DNA of 64,000 nucleotides from Clitopilus passeckerianus (GCA_944990035.1 CALYLX010000067.1:310001-374000); one strand, 5' to 3'. Positions 21,861-35,360 are shown, counted from the first letter of the stretch. Notes: generated from the sequence alone by a model not told the origin. A program made the numbers and translations.

Positions 21861-23866
21861 TCATGCCTTCTCTTGTTGAGCTGACACCTCCGCGGCCCGT
21901 TTTCGTCGTTGTAGGATGATCAATGTCGTGGCGAAGCATGCACTTCCCACCATGCTCGTACACTGGGTAAATTGGCCGGTCATTGTGAGGTAAAATAACG
22001 ACGTAGAATCGAAGCTTACCCCGCAGAATACAGCCGGCCGCCACCACTTGAATTCTTCCGTGAGCAGCGCCCCACCAATTGGCGTACCGATAAGCCCGCC
22101 AATCCCTGTGCAGCAAATAAGCGTCAGCCCCGACGCCTGACAACCTGAGAGTCGTCGACTTACCCGAGAAGAAAAACGCGATTCCCATACGTATCCTAGA
22201 AAGGCAGGCTCAAAGTCAATAGAAGTCATAAGGGGAACCGCGAAACATTGCCCACCCCAGCTCCGAGAGGTCGCGGCTCAAGACAACGAGCATTGGGCTA
22301 GTGAGACCGACAACTGAACGGAAAAAGCGGGTCAATGTTAAGTTTTCTCATATGGAGTGAGAAAGGGGTCACTCACAAGAACCGGCGAAGAATCCGTAGA
22401 AGAGGGCAATAAGGACGACACCAGGAATATCCTTGAGTCCAATCATCCCGAAAATAACTGCAGCGCAAGCACCAGTGGCGAAAGTCATCATGTTAATGAC
22501 GCCCAGCTTGTTGGCCAGGAATCCGGGCGCAATACGTCCAATGAAGCTGGAAAAGTTCAGGATAATGAGCTAGGTTACGTTCAGTTTGCATCAAATCGTC
22601 GTTGAATTGAACCTGAGTCCATACCGAGTAGAATGCAAAAGTCTCATTGAGCTTGTGCTGAGTAGCATCTAGTTGAAGATAGAATTGAGGGAAATAGAAT
22701 CCGATGGAGAAGACCAGTAGTCTGCCCACGCCGTCAGCCCGGGAACGCCTTAAATCCACTGAAAACTCACCCAAGAGCAGCAGCAATGTAAGCACCATCC
22801 GTGGAGAGGGATTTGATAATCTTGCCGCTATCCTGGATCGGTGCCTTCTTGGTTGAAACACGTGTCCTCATGAGACAGCAAGCAATGAGCAGTAAACCTG
22901 CTTGCAAGCCCGCGCTAGCTCGAACGGTGTTTCCGAATCCAAGTTTGCCGAAGAGGTTGTTCAACATGATGGGGTGGATGATCGCTCCAAACGAGGCTCC
23001 TGATGCAACGATAGTCATCGCCAATGCACGCTTTGTCGTGAAATATTGAGAGACGACTGCGACGCTAGGCACGTAGGTTAGACCACCTCCGAGTCCAGCA
23101 GCGAAGCCTTGCGCAAGGAACGCCTAAAGACAAACCACGGTCAACGTATGACCTCAGTTTACAGATGGATGCAAATACCTGGTAATACTGCTCTGGTTTT
23201 GCCAGTGAGAGCATAAAAAGTGCGAACACAGTCAGAAGCGATCCTCCCCATAGCAATGGATAACTATTGAGCGACAATTAGCTGAAGTCTCAAGAGATAT
23301 GGGGTCGCAAGTCTTACAAGTGGCCTCGATCAAACAGGCGGCCAGCAAACACCCCGCCAGAGATCAGGAGAAAGGCATTGAAGCTCCCTATCCACCTATA
23401 CCGAATAAGTTAGTTCGATCTCTCCATGAGGCTGGGCTCGAACGTACGATATTGCGGAAGGTGAGGCAGTTGTTATATATTCGCGAACGTAGAAATCTGG
23501 AAGAGCGCTCAGTTATGCCTGAAATCCTCGCAGGTTGGCAAGGTTTACCTTGGTAGACTCCGAATGAGGATGTGTATCTAATTGCCTGGTCAAAAGTGTT
23601 TGCCTCGTGGACAAATGTTTGACTTACCCAAAATTGCACACTTGAATCAGGAATGCGCCTAGAACTGTTATGGATGAGTGGGTTTTAGCATCGTTGCTCC
23701 CTTCTAGTATGTAATACCTACCTGTACACCAAGCCTGGAGGCCTCCATCTGGCGGTTGGCTGGCTGCTGCGGATGCTGACGGCTGTGGTGGTGCTGGTGG
23801 CGGCGAAGGGCTGGTAGCCTTCTCATCATGAGACTGAGAGGTTTGAGTCGCCGTTGCTGAGGACAT
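21861..23866 (-). CDS. MFS transporter, monocarboxylate-porter type
   Basis: Twelve-helix transporter of the fungal monocarboxylate/SLC16-like branch, in the plasma or an internal membrane. The start at 23866 gives a Ser/Pro/Ala-rich cytosolic head, then the family entry motif QPPDGGLQAW and TVLGAFLIQVCNFGYTSSFG. Recognisable parts follow: YVREYITTASPSAISWIGS-type exon, SGGVFAGRLFDRG, GFAAGLGGGLTYVPSVAVVSQYF, SGASFGAIIHPIML, a central loop, then SSFIGRIAPGFLANKLG and GIGGLIGTPIGGALL, ending EVSAQQEKA at 21861. It has about eight to ten short introns. Sitting between the terpene synthase and a P450, it is a candidate exporter of the terpenoid product or importer of a precursor. Many MCT-like genes are not cluster-related, so this role is inference. 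Confidence 0.85.
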
Positions 23867-25205
23867 CGTTGAGCAGGCCAACCTCACAGGTATTGGAAGG
23901 TATTGGAGGAAGAAGGCAAGAAGCAACGAGGGCACCCTACCAAGCTTCTTCTGCTCTAACACGATCAGTTGCTGGAACGTTCCGTGAATCCGTGAATAGC
24001 TCTAAGAAGCGTAGGGCCAACGGCAGGTCCATGCGCGGCGTCATTATCATTCCTTCACAGCCGGTAGAAGCTCTGCGACTGTATGTGGGTTGTCGTTGAT
24101 CGTAGTAGGTCATGAACCTGACTGTTGCGGAAAAGGTAAACTTACGGTTTTGATGGAATGATCGATCAATGATCCGGCAAATCTCGCAATCTGGCCCAAT
24201 CGGCGAAATCAAGCGGATGCTTCTGTGAAGAACTTTCTGTGTTTGAATACAAACGGCAGAGCGACCGCTCGGATAGTCCGTACATAGTTGTAACCTCCCT
24301 GGTAAAACTGCCAAACCGGGCCCCTGGCGGATTGAGACGAATGGACTTACGTCAGAATGCAAACTTTGAATGCTACGAAATATTTTCGGTGCTAGTTGTC
24401 TGCAGGAACAAGCGTACGAGATGGGGACATGGTGCTCGAAACATTCGGCTCCTGCAGGTTCATCGGTCAGCATGCACTCGAACCCAAAAATACAGGAAGC
24501 ATGCTGGGCGGTGCATGTCGCACGATGTGCACATCAAACTGGGCCCAGAAAGGCTTAGGCCGTTTTCCTGTGGAGTCAGAAGGCTTCATCAACCTCGGAT
24601 TTCTTCAGATTCTGGCAGGAAATCGGGGCGAATAGCAAAGCCGTGAAGTCCTCCTACCTCATATCTTCACTGATTGATGAAGTGCTGACACTTCGAAGTT
24701 CTGGATGGAATCAAATCAAATAAAGCTCTATCTGACTGGTCCTCTCTTCGTCTTTGGCATCCCTTGGCTGTGTGAATACGAGTATATGGAATGGAAACAC
24801 TGTTCACATGTGTTTACTGAGCCAATAGATGCTACATGACGACCGCTGTTAACAATGGTAGGGTTGATTTTCCCGGATCATAGGCAAAATTGAACGACAG
24901 TGCGATTCACTCCTCCGTCATTGGTCACCCAGATTCCTATTGATGCTCCCCAATCTTGGACCCATTCCCACGCATTGATCACCGTCAATCAAGTGTAGAC
25001 CCAAACAGCGAAGAGAGGCAGCACCTCACCCGCCTGCCGCAGAATAGGGAAAAATATGCTTGACTTGTACGTACATCGGGTCGACAAGTGGAGCCCCTTT
25101 CGTTCGTTTCCAGCCCGGATGAAATATTAATGATAATAATGATAATGTTACAGTCCTTTCCTCGGAACTACTCGTCTAATGATGTGGTCTACCATGCCAA
25201 ATAAC
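23867..25205. other. Intergenic region upstream of the MFS gene
   Basis: No supported gene. It holds the promoter of the MFS transporter and the 3' flank of the P450 at 25206. A short AT-rich repeat (ATGATAATA units) lies at about 25128-25148. Confidence 0.4.
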
Positions 25206-27377
25206 TCAAGCCTCTTCCTTTGGCACACTACCGCTGATCAAAGACAACGCCTGGGCTGAACGAGGCTTCATGTCGAAATCGAAGTGGTCAGGAACCCTGT
25301 TACGAGAGGTGTCAGGCATTCTCCGTACGATAGACAGCGGATGGAATAGTACCTGAAGATAGAATTACTATAGCAAATTTTTGGTTCAATTACTTGGCCA
25401 TCTGGCCCAGTTTTCTTGGTGATATCCATAGTCGCAAGGATTGAGACCATTAGCAACCAGACTGACGACTCCACTAAGTCGGCTCCGGGACAACGTCTGA
25501 GGACTGAGTCAATACCGTGTGCTGCACGATGAATCCACGATATGATCGTACCTTCGACCGAATCCAAAGATATAGTTGCGAGGGTCGCGTCGTTTTCTGA
25601 GCTCAGGGTCCTGGACATCTGTGAAGTGGGTGGGATCGAACGCATTGGGGTTCGGGAATAGAGTTTCATCGCGTAGAATGGCCCTGTGCCAAAGTTTAAC
25701 CTCAATGCGGTAGGCTTGGGAAAGCAGATTCGACTCACCAGATGTTCGCAATGACCTATGCATTGAATTGAATTCAATGAGCAACGGTACCGAAACAGCC
25801 TGTGTGAAGACGTACAATGCAGTTTTTGGGGATGTACATCCCACGATAGACGTCCTCCTGAGAGGTATAGTGTGGCAAATCTGAACGTGATATCAGAGTT
25901 GAAACAAAGTTCCTGACACAGCGCGTGACTTACTTAGTGGCGTAGGGACGCCCCACCGCCAGACCTCGGACATAACCGCCTCGACTATGAAAATAACTCA
26001 ATCAACGATGACGAGGAACAATAAAAGACCGTACCGTAGGGAAGGGCCTCTCTATCCCCGAAGTCGGGGAGGCGATCAGGGCCAACAACTTTGTCGATCT
26101 CGATTTGGGCCTTCCTCATCACCTCCGGATGCAGGGTCATCGCCAGAATGAACTGTGATATCGTGGTCACAGTCTAAATGACAGGCGCGCAACACGCCAA
26201 TATGAGCACATGGGTGTGGGTATTGAAAAAGTTAAACACAAGCTTACCGTGTCTGCGCTTGCGGCGTACATGGAATTGGCGCTGTACATGAGGTCATGCT
26301 CCAAATTTGCGTCAAGGTTTTCCTCCCCTAGAAATTTTGAGCAGAAGGAGGGCATTATTGTTCCTTCACGCTGAATGGGTGTCGTCAGACCCCTAAAGCA
26401 AACAAAAGAGGGACGATGACGTACAGCTTCAACCTTGGAATTCTCGAAAGGTGCACTAATGAACTCAGTCATCTTGGGTTTCCATATCGCTGCCTTACGT
26501 TTGAACCCTGCACCAGGGAACCAGCTCGGTATATGGCGAAGGAAAGGGAAGATGTCGACAGGCCAGATTCCGCTCCCTGCAGCGATCTCATTGGCGAGGA
26601 TAGCCAGACATTCTTCCGCGATCATGAGGTACTTATCGTCGGCTGATTTGACCTTGTAACCATAGACGACAGCAAGAGTAAGGCCACCAGCGTACTTGCG
26701 GATGTCGGCTAAGTAGTTTGAGGGGTCCTTCATGAGTGCACGAAGGAAGACTCCTGTTTCGGATTCGATCATGGGGTGATAGGCAGGGATACTCCTAGGT
26801 CCAAGAGTTTGCTGGATGTATCGTCTCTGGCGCCTAAATGTGTCGTTGTACTTGGACAGAGGTACCTGCAGACGGGTCGGAAGTTGTAAGTGAGAGCATT
26901 TCGAGGCGGACTTACCATCTTGTCAACGCCACATCTAAGTTCAGTCAAGTTAGTCAGGGGCCGAAAGGGGTGCTGAAGCCACTTACAGCGCGCCAGACAT
27001 CTGCAGAGTAGGCCTATCAGAATAGATTGCTCCACGTTTTTCGAGTAGTTCATCTGCGGCTTCCGGACTGCTTGCCACAACAATGTGCCAATCCAAGACC
27101 TGAAGGTGGCAGACATCACCTACGGTAACGAGCAGTTAGTTCCGAGAGGTCCAACGAACAGAAACAGCTACAGACCATATTTTCGTGACCACTCCGTGGC
27201 AGTGAGCCAGAGCTCTTTGATGGTGAAGTCAAGAATGTTGCCGACAATCGGAACCGGCCGAGGACCGGGAGGCAAAGGTAGCTTCGAGCGTGGCCGCCTC
27301 CAGAGCGCCAGAAGAGCAACGGTGGCAGCGGATACTGCTAAGGCAGAAAGCAGAGACTGGGGTATTTCGTTCGACAT
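25206..27377 (-). CDS. Cytochrome P450 (cluster P450-1)
   Basis: Heme monooxygenase anchored to the ER by its N-terminal helix (residues about 8-25), followed by the hinge [15 protein letters not shown]. Other marks are the C-helix RYGDQFRRQRR, the I-helix region MYAASADT then TVTTISQF, the K-helix EVWR (ExxR), and the heme loop FGFGRRRCPGA with the Cys ligand. An intron splits the RRR codons, and the acceptor at TCCTCAG is the one that keeps frame. It ends SGSVPKEEA at 25206. About 13 exons give about 510 residues. It resembles the many agaricomycete P450s annotated as O-methylsterigmatocystin oxidoreductase-like (CYP64-type). It is divergent from the FAD monooxygenase, sharing a 711-bp promoter. 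It probably hydroxylates the terpene skeleton. Confidence 0.92.
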
Positions 27378-28088
27378 ACTGAAAGATTCGACGATGGTGA
27401 CTTAGAAGTTAGAGACTCCAGCGTTCTTTGATTTTATGATTCTTCAGACAACCCCTGAATTGGCTTCGAAGATTCCGTTTCCCCCATTTCCCTGAAAACG
27501 GAAATGGAAAAACAAGTGTTCACATACCGCAAAGGCACCGACCACACGGTCACAGTGGAACTGGTTTCAATGGATCTGGTCAATTCAATCATGCCTTGAT
27601 CTTGCCAGAACTGTATACACTTGTTTGAAAAACCTCGGTCTCCTCAGATCTGCAACAACAGGCAACAACCGTTACTGCTCCGCTGGCCACTCCCGGAGGC
27701 AATCATCGTCGTTTCTATTCTCGAATACACAACCCATGAGCTGTTTCAACTCCAAGGAAATATCGGTATCTGGGTCATCACACGCCCATTGTAGGAGGAA
27801 TTTTTAGCACCAGCCGCATCAGAAGCCAAGGAAGCCTTCGAATCCTGATGTCGATGTGGACAGAACCCTACATTGAGCCTACAAGCCAAATCAGGTTCTT
27901 TCGATGATACTAGGGGTTCTGACTAAGATGGTATCACGAAGGTAGAGACGACATCGTTTCAAAGGATCGACCAGCGCCAATTATAACGGAAGGGACGACG
28001 GAGGAAATATAATTCAGCTCACTCAAAAGCGTCTGTGGTCAACGACCAGTTGTTAACAAACTATCCTTGGCTTTCAACTACATCCTCA
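27378..28088. promoter_or_regulatory. Bidirectional promoter, P450-1 and FAD monooxygenase
   Basis: These 711 bp separate two divergent cluster genes and contain no supported coding sequence. A TATAAT at 28008-28013 lies 76 bp before the monooxygenase ATG. A shared promoter of this kind often co-regulates pathway genes, and that is inference here. Confidence 0.5.
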
Positions 28089-29950
28089 ATGGCAACTTCA
28101 CCTCGATTCCGTGTCGCCGTCAGGTAAGTCTAGCCACCGCTATGTAAATTCCCTTGCTGATCGATATGTCCGTAGCGGAGGTGGCATTGGCGGATTGGCT
28201 CTTGCAGCGTTCATTTGCTTCCACGCAAAGGACATTGCTGTTGACATCTACGAGACCAAGCCCGAGATCTCATCCATTGGCGCCGGTATCGCTATTTGGA
28301 AGCGTACCTGGCAGACGCTTCAAGACATCGGGCTTGAAGAAGAAGTCCAGAAGCGCAACCTTCCCCTGCCCAAGGATGGCGAAGGTGAGAAGGTCCAAGA
28401 GTGACGATGTGATCTGCCCTAACCTTCTTCTTTCCCCTAGTGCGTGGGCCTATCTTCCGGAAGGCCGATCAGCCTACGGAGGGCGTCGACTTCCACAACC
28501 ATATGATGCCCTGTGAGTAGACATTCCGGCTTGCAACGTCACCTTCTAACCTTTCAACTCATAGATGGCCCCTTGACTGTTCCTCGACCAATTCTCCTCG
28601 ACATGCTCAAGTCTCGCCTGGGTGATCTGTGCCAAATCTACACCTCGTCTGGCGTAGTCAGTTACGAGGAACTGCCAAGTGGTGGTGTCGAGATCAAGTT
28701 GAAGGGCGGAGTGACTCGAACTGCTGACCTGCTCATTGGTTGTGACGGTGTCCATTCTCCCGTACGATCAACACTGTTCAAGACTCTCGCGAAGGTGGAC
28801 CCTTCGAAAGACTATACGAAGTATTGCGAGCCTAAATGGAGGTGCGTCTACGTTGACCTTTCATTCAGATGATCGGCGTGCTGAACGTTTTGGTAGTGGA
28901 ACACTTGCGTACCGTGGAATGGTAAACCGCGAAGAACTGAGGAAGAAGAACCCAAAGAGCTTGGCTCTCGACCAGGCCAGACTCGTACGTGTCCCTATAT
29001 ATCTACTTTATAGAGTCCCTCATATTGACATTGGTCTGTTTAGTGGTGCGGAAAGACCAAAGTGAGAGAAACCCTCCTTCAAACATCCATCATGCCTAAC
29101 CAGTCATAGCATGCCGTAACCCATCCATTCGGTGACCTCGTCAACCTCGTCTGCTTCTTCAACGAGGAGGACGGTTTTGGAAAACTTTACACCGACCCCT
29201 GGACCGCCGACGTGGAGCCTGAAGAGGTCATTAGGTGCTACCCAGGCTGGGATCCTGATCTCGTGGAGGTCGTTTCTGTGAGTCTCAGCGAGTCCTTCGA
29301 ACCTTAGCCGGTCATTGACAAGGATCTCTCGCAGATGATCAAAGCACCAAATAGATGGGCTATTCATGTCGTCGAGCCCCTACCATTTTCTGTGCACGGG
29401 CATGTTGGCCTACTTGGTGATGCTGTGAGTCGACCTTTCTCGGATTGCGTAGCAGGAAAGGCTGACGATGGATGGCTTTACCAGGCTCATGCAATGACAC
29501 CCCATCAAGGTATCGGAGGTGGACAAGCCATCGAGGTGGGAGAACATTTGATGGTCTGATAGAGTGATAGAGCATTGATTGTTGAGATCCTAATCACAGG
29601 ACGCATTTATCCTCGGACGTCTACTGGCTCATGAGAAGACAACCAAGGAAAACCTCACCAAGATTCTTGAGATTTATCAGGAAGTTCGTTTGGCACCAGC
29701 TCAGCTCGCTGCAGAGCGCTCTTGGAACAACGGTCAGTTGCCGTTTTGCCTACGGCATTTCATCCTTTTTGACACCATCATAGGACTCCTTTACGACTTC
29801 GTTCACCCTGACTTCCAGATTTCAGATGATGCAACTGCGGAGGATCTCAAGCGTGTCGGGGAAGCCGTTGGAACTGCGTTTGCCTGGCTCGGGAAGGGAG
29901 GGTGTGATGATGAGTGGACGAAGGCTGAGGCTCTGATTAATAAGATCTGA
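28089..29950 (+). CDS. FAD-dependent monooxygenase, salicylate-hydroxylase-like
   Basis: Group A flavoprotein monooxygenase that would hydroxylate or epoxidise a substrate using NAD(P)H and oxygen. The first exon MATSPRFRVAV joins across an intron to SGGGIGGLALAAF, the GxGxxG dinucleotide-binding loop, with the acidic end of the fold at DIYETKPEIS. The middle motif TADLLIGCDGVHSPVR is the DG signature. The late GD motif is GLLGDA, split by an intron from AHAMTPHQGIGGGQAIEDAF. The gene ends ALINKI at 29950. About nine exons give about 450 residues. There is no signal peptide or membrane helix. The divergent P450 partner and the nearby synthase suggest an oxidative tailoring role in the terpenoid pathway. 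The substrate is unknown. Confidence 0.9.
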
Positions 29951-32778
29951 GCTGAAGATTGGCGCACATATAGATATATAGACGTTCGTGTTATGGTTTT
30001 GAATGGGCTCCAATCCATTATTGTTGTCCTCCTTCACGGTTGCGTATGAGTGCTTTATTGGACGAACTCGTTTAACTAGTCAGGCTTCACTTTGTCAAAG
30101 AACCTACTACTAGGACATACTCAGTCCTTACATCATATCATCGACAAGAGTTCTTCTCAATGTTCGGACGTTGTTGAAGGATGAGAGTTGGTTAGCGTTT
30201 CCTTAATATGAAAGCAGGCCTTTGGCAGGTCTCTAGCACAAGTTCCCACAGCTTCGTTGCCAGTGGCCTTAACAGAGCATAGCTGTACTAAATTGTGGTG
30301 AACCTTTTGGTTGGTACTGGTCGAAGAACTGCTTTGAATCTCTCGTAGGGAACAGGGATGGCCATAGGGGGTATGTTGTTGAATAACAGACGGCACAGGA
30401 CACAATGTTGTTAGTTCCAACGTTACTGGTCGAACGAGCGTGATGAGGAATAGAAATAATCCCTGGATTCTCTGGTTATCTCTATTCCTTCATGGGAAAG
30501 CAACTGAAAGAAATCTGTTCAATGGTCACATTGACCAGCTGGTTAGCTTATCGCGCGAATTATTTAGCCGTTTCCCTTAGTACTGCGCAATGACCTCACC
30601 ACCATATCCACTTCAGCAATAGGCCTCGGCAACGACTGGTCGCGAAGTTGCGTATACACCTGAGTCTCAAGCACTTCCGGTGGTCTTTAAATTAATGCGG
30701 GAAGCATGAGATATGGAATTTAAGAACTGTGTATGCCTAACCCTCTATAGTAGGAACCAACGATTCTTTCGGCTCACTTCTACTAGTATAGCGCAATTAT
30801 GCGTCTCAGCGGTGAAGTTCCTGACGGAATAGACCTGTTCAGCTTAGCTATTTCTACCGTCAAATCTATCTAAAGGTACACAGCCCCTCGCTGAGTCTTG
30901 ATGATGTGACTTGGTGATACTGCGACTAACTCCCTCGTCCTTGAAGCTTGAAGAGCCATTGGTCAAGTTTTTTGCTTTTATGTAGTCCAAGGAAGCATCC
31001 CACGGAGCTCTTAATTACCTTGAATACGTCTCCTTGTGGGTGTTTACCTGCCCAAATGCGTGATGGAATGCGCCCAGCAGGCAAGCCCAGCTGTGTTGAC
31101 GGAGAAGGCCACCGGCCAAGCCTCTGCTCTGATTAGAAAGACACTTTTAGCATTTAACCCCCGCAAGTACTACGCCTCAGAGTACCATAAAGAGTCGAGA
31201 TTACCAGAACATCCATTATGTAACTTTTCAAAACATTCGGGGCCGTTGGTTCAAGCAAACACTCAAGGCAGGATTCAAAGAAAGGCCCTCAGTGAAAGCT
31301 CGGATCAACGGAAATGTCGGCCCGCCTCCTTACAAAGCGCCTGCGTACTCTAAGTTCCCACGATTGCCACTAGGTTTCGGTCAACTTGAACTCTCTAATC
31401 GTTGCTCATAAAATACTATTCAGTGAGTTATATGCCTTACAAACATTGCTCTCGGCCTCAAGGAGGACTATAACTCAGATGAAAGGAATGGAAGTCACGA
31501 AGTGCGGCCGTTCGACTCTTTCCAAGCTCCTTATCCCCATGTTCGGCACCATCCTCAGTGGGCAGGATATTCGGGTGCTATTTCACGAACGGCGTGCTTT
31601 ACTTGCTACTAATTCTTATAAGTTTGTTGCATAACGCGTGGCAACCTTCTAGAAAGAGCGACAAGGAAGTGTTCTCCCTCGGCCCGACAAACTCTTATGG
31701 GACTAGTGCAGCGCCTCTCATCCCACAAGGAGTCTGCTGAGGGCCGAGGGAAGTTTGTGCGCTGCTTTCATGCCCTCAAAGAATACTATAAGCCTTGAAT
31801 TTCCGGCAGCATCGTGGAAAGCAGCATGGAAGACAGCAGCAGCGCAAGTACAAGATGATTATCAATCACTTCTGATCTCCCTTTCGCGTTAGACTCTGTC
31901 CAAGACATCGCTTCTCAACATGTCAACTTCTTTGCCTCTCAGCCATGATCAAGTCATGATCTTCAGGCTGCCGACGTTGTCCCGGAAGAAAGAAAGAACC
32001 TCATTCTGATTAATCGCCACCTGCGGGATGATCTGGCGTTGGATCTTCCCGGCGGCCTTGACATGCGTATGGCTCAAAAACTTGTTTGCTCTTTCTTGAC
32101 GACGCCCTGGTGCAGTCTAAGAGCAACTGGCTTCAACGGATAGCTGGCAGATACTCGACGGAAAACATAGACAAGCGTGCGACAATTTCAATCGCCAATT
32201 CAGAGGTTTCCACACACTCGGGACCACAAACGGGCCCAAGTTTGTATGGGACTGGCGACTCCAAATGACCAGGTCCGGGGTTGCTGGCATTTGTGCGAAC
32301 TTTTCGAAAAGAAAGCAACTATTTGAAGCTTTCATCTTGAACGGAACACTGGCAAACCTTCAACTTTGGTTGGCTGTGCCCCACTGGCAGTCTGTCAGCA
32401 AAGCTGAGTCAATCGTCATTGAAGTCGCCATTACCGACGGTACACGATAGCTATCAGGCTCCACCTGATTTGAAGATTCTAACAATAGACGAGAACATCC
32501 GAGCTCCGACTAACGGGATGCATGCGGAGCTGGCCTGCATCTCCAATTCGGGCGGACGCGCCTTATTCAGGCGACGCGATACTGCCTTCGGTGACGTCGA
32601 TCAGCATGGACCCAGAGCATAGAAAGGATTTTGAAGATACAGAGTGGCAGCTGATCCAAATGTCAACGGCGTATCGGAACACTTGCCTTCCCTGAGATTC
32701 GCCAAATGAGAGCATACAACTGCACCCTTATATCAGAGGGGCTTCTAACGCGACTTTCTTCCAGTTCATTCGCTTGAC
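29951..32778. other. Gene-poor 2.8 kb inside the terpenoid region
   Basis: No gene can be supported. Around 31676-31750 short arms CCCTCGGCCC and GGGCCGAGGG form an inverted repeat 50-60 bp apart. A coding-like piece near 32300-32449 (LFEAFILNGTLANLQLWLA) has no start or family. This could be decayed gene or transposon sequence. A TATATC at 32729-32734 belongs to the next P450. Confidence 0.35.
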
Positions 32779-34930
32779 ATGGCCCCCACCCTCGATATCA
32801 CTTCTTCGGCCACGCTCCTTAGCGCTGCTGCCTTGATCTGGGTCGCTCTCAAGTTAGCGTCCAAGAACAAGATAAATCTACCTCCTGGACCGCCCAGTGA
32901 TCCCCTCATTGGACACCTACGCGTGCTTCTCAATGCTCATGGCAGAGAGCACATGGCCTTCTACGAGCTTGGTCAGAAATACGGTGAGTAAACTCATACT
33001 CCACGTAAATGGGCGTTTTCTCATGTACCCTAGGTGACGTCGTCCACCTCGACTATTTGGGCAAAAGGGTCGTCGTGGTAAACGGCTACGAAGCCGCTAA
33101 CGAGCTCCTCGATAAGCGAGGTTCTATCTATAGCTCGAGGCCGAGAACAGTATTCAATGAGATGTACGCAGCTCATTACCTCTGATCCATTCGCGTCGCT
33201 GAAACCGCAGCTAGCATGGGTATTACTCAGGACCTCTCATTAATGGCTTACGGAGATGACTTCCGGGTTCATCGGCGACTTTTCACAAAATACTTCCGTC
33301 AAGAATATGTTAAAGGTCACCATTCAATGCAGACGCGCGAAGCCCGTGCGCTCTTGAAAAAGCTCCTGGCGAATCCTGCGGATTATGAGGACCATCTCTT
33401 TAGGTGAGATTGTATTTCAAGATGCGATTGCTACCACTGGTCTCATTGCCCGAAAGATTTGCGACTGCTGTCACGATCGAAGTAGCGTATGGTCATACAG
33501 TCACCGACAAAAGCGATCCATACGTCAAGATAGCTGATGATGTGCAGAAACAAGTGTTGCCTGCTTTGGTTCCGACCAATCCATTTGCAGCAGATCTTGC
33601 GATCACTTTCCCCTTCTGTAAGACCAACTCCTCCTTCCATTGGCCATTCAACTGAGCGCTTCCTCCAGTGAAGTACATGCCCGAATGGTTCCCTGGGGCC
33701 TTCCATGCTCGACGTGCCCGCAACGCTAGGAAATACGTGACCGATTACTACGAGTACCCGATGAAGCATGTTTCTGAACAAATGGTGAGTCCGAGAACTA
33801 GTCCCGATTAGGTGCAATTCATGACCAACTTGGATGCCGATAGCAACAAGGGACTGCAAAACCTTCCTTCCTTGCAACTCAGTTGGATGAGTATCAGTCG
33901 GGCGAAGCTGATAAAGCTATGAACATGGGCCACATCAAGGGAGCCGCAGCCATGATCTACCAGGCCGGGACGGGAACTGTAAGCTCCGTTTACAAGGAAT
34001 CCGAGAGTACCGCTCACATTGGATGTGTTAGATGCACTCATGGCTCACTGGTCTCATTGCGTCTTTGCTGACTCATCCTGAGTGTCTCAAGAAAGTTCAG
34101 AGCGAATTGGATAGTGTCGTTGGGTCCGATCGTCTACCCACCTTCGAGGACCGGGACTCTCTACCCTATCTCGAGCGGTGTCTGTGGGAAGTTCACAGGT
34201 AAAATTCTAGAAATCTAAAAAACTGCGGCATATTGACACTTGACACCTACAGGCATAATCCGACACTCCCCCTACGTACGTCCATGTATTCCTTTCTAGT
34301 AACTCGTCACTGATTATGCTTCAGTTCCACATGCTTCTGTTGCAGAGGATATCTACGACGGAGTCCATATTCCCAAGGGTTCAATCATAATGGGCAACGT
34401 CAGGTAAGAGCATCCGCCGAGATGACTCCGATGACGGCCGGACTGATGACAACCTGCTCCCTCTCCAGAGGAATCTCCTGGGATGAGAGAGTGTACAAGA
34501 ATCCCCGCGTATACAATCCCGATCGTTATGCTCCCAGGCCTCATGGGCCTGGGGAACCTCCCATGGTTGCAGCTTTTGGTTGGGGAAGAAGGTGCGTCCT
34601 TTGCTACTTAGACCTCCCAACCTTTGTTTCTTACAGTGAAGCATTAGGATATGCCCTGGCCGATGGTTCGGAACCGACAGCGTGTTCATCGCCGCTGCTA
34701 GCCTTCTTTCTACAATGGATATTAAGAAACCCCTTGACGCACAAGGGAAGGAATACATTCCTAATATCGAATTTAGCTTCAGCGGCACCGCGAGGTCAGT
34801 CCGGCAGTTCTTCGCTCTGAGAACAGAGCATTCTGACAAGCTTTCTGGCAGTCATCCAAAACCATTTGAATGCAGGATCGTGCCGAGAAGCGACATGGCC
34901 CGAAAACTCATCTCTTCCGAGATTGAGTAA
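32779..34930 (+). CDS. Cytochrome P450 (cluster P450-2)
   Basis: ER-anchored heme monooxygenase. The N-terminal helix is followed by INLPPGPPSDPLIGH. The C-helix region reads YGDDFRVHRRLF, the I-helix AAAMIYQAGTGT, and the K-helix WEVHRHNP (ExxR). The heme loop is FGWGRRICPGR, again split by an intron before the Cys. It ends LISSEIE at 34930. About twelve small exons give about 520 residues. It is a close paralogue of the P450 at 37438, with the same exon layout and long shared stretches such as [13 protein letters not shown] ERCLWEVHR and the [16 protein letters not shown] block. This indicates tandem duplication inside the cluster. A TATA-like TATATC lies 50 bp upstream of the ATG. Confidence 0.92.
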
Positions 34931-35033
34931 ATCAGAATTCGTTCTGCTCTTTCTTCTCTGCATGCCTGTATCCTTATATCCATTTTTGCAATACATATAC
35001 CTTCGACTCATCTAACGTCGAAGGCTCGCATGA

Positions 35034-35360
35034 TCAAGTTCTTGGTTCCTTACCTCTAGCATTATCAGATTTGCCATTCGACAACCTGCAGTTGCAGAAG
35101 TTTGATAACGGTCTGTCGTCACTGCCACTGGGAGATTGGACCATGATCTGATCTCCATCACGGATGCATATTGGCTTTAAGAGCACGTCTTGGCAGACAT
35201 GTAGATCCTGGATAACCATCTCCTGACTCTTGGCGAATTCAAACCTCTCGAAACGAATGAATCTGAAGTCACCTGTAGCAGCTAGTAGCCTGCCGCTATC
35301 GGGGGCACCGGGAGCATACGTAAATTCAAGCTTACTCTGGTCAGAGTGATAACAACCCAT
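35034..35360 (-). CDS. Possible small hypothetical protein or gene fragment
   Basis: An ATG at 35358-35360 opens 108 codons (MGCYHSDQSKLEFTYAPGAP at the start, ending in GKEPRT). Composition is balanced and protein-like, but no domain, signal peptide or partner exon is evident. It lies directly downstream of P450-2 on the opposite strand, between two cluster P450s. It may be a remnant. Confidence 0.25.
   Translation of the reverse strand: MGCYHSDQSKLEFTYAPGAPDSGRLLAATGDFRFIRFERFEFAKSQEMVIQDLHVCQDVLLKPICIRDGDQIMVQSPSGSDDRPLSNFCNCRLSNGKSDNARGKEPRT

Noticed and set aside
23937..24473. A 178-codon minus-strand open frame upstream of the MFS gene
   Set aside because: Cys- and Arg-rich composition without domain, signal or splice support. 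It overlaps the MFS promoter.
31676..31750. Short inverted repeat CCCTCGGCCC / GGGCCGAGGG as transposon ends
   Set aside because: The arms are about 10 bp, only 50-60 bp apart, with no transposase or target-site duplication. A small hairpin or chance is likelier.
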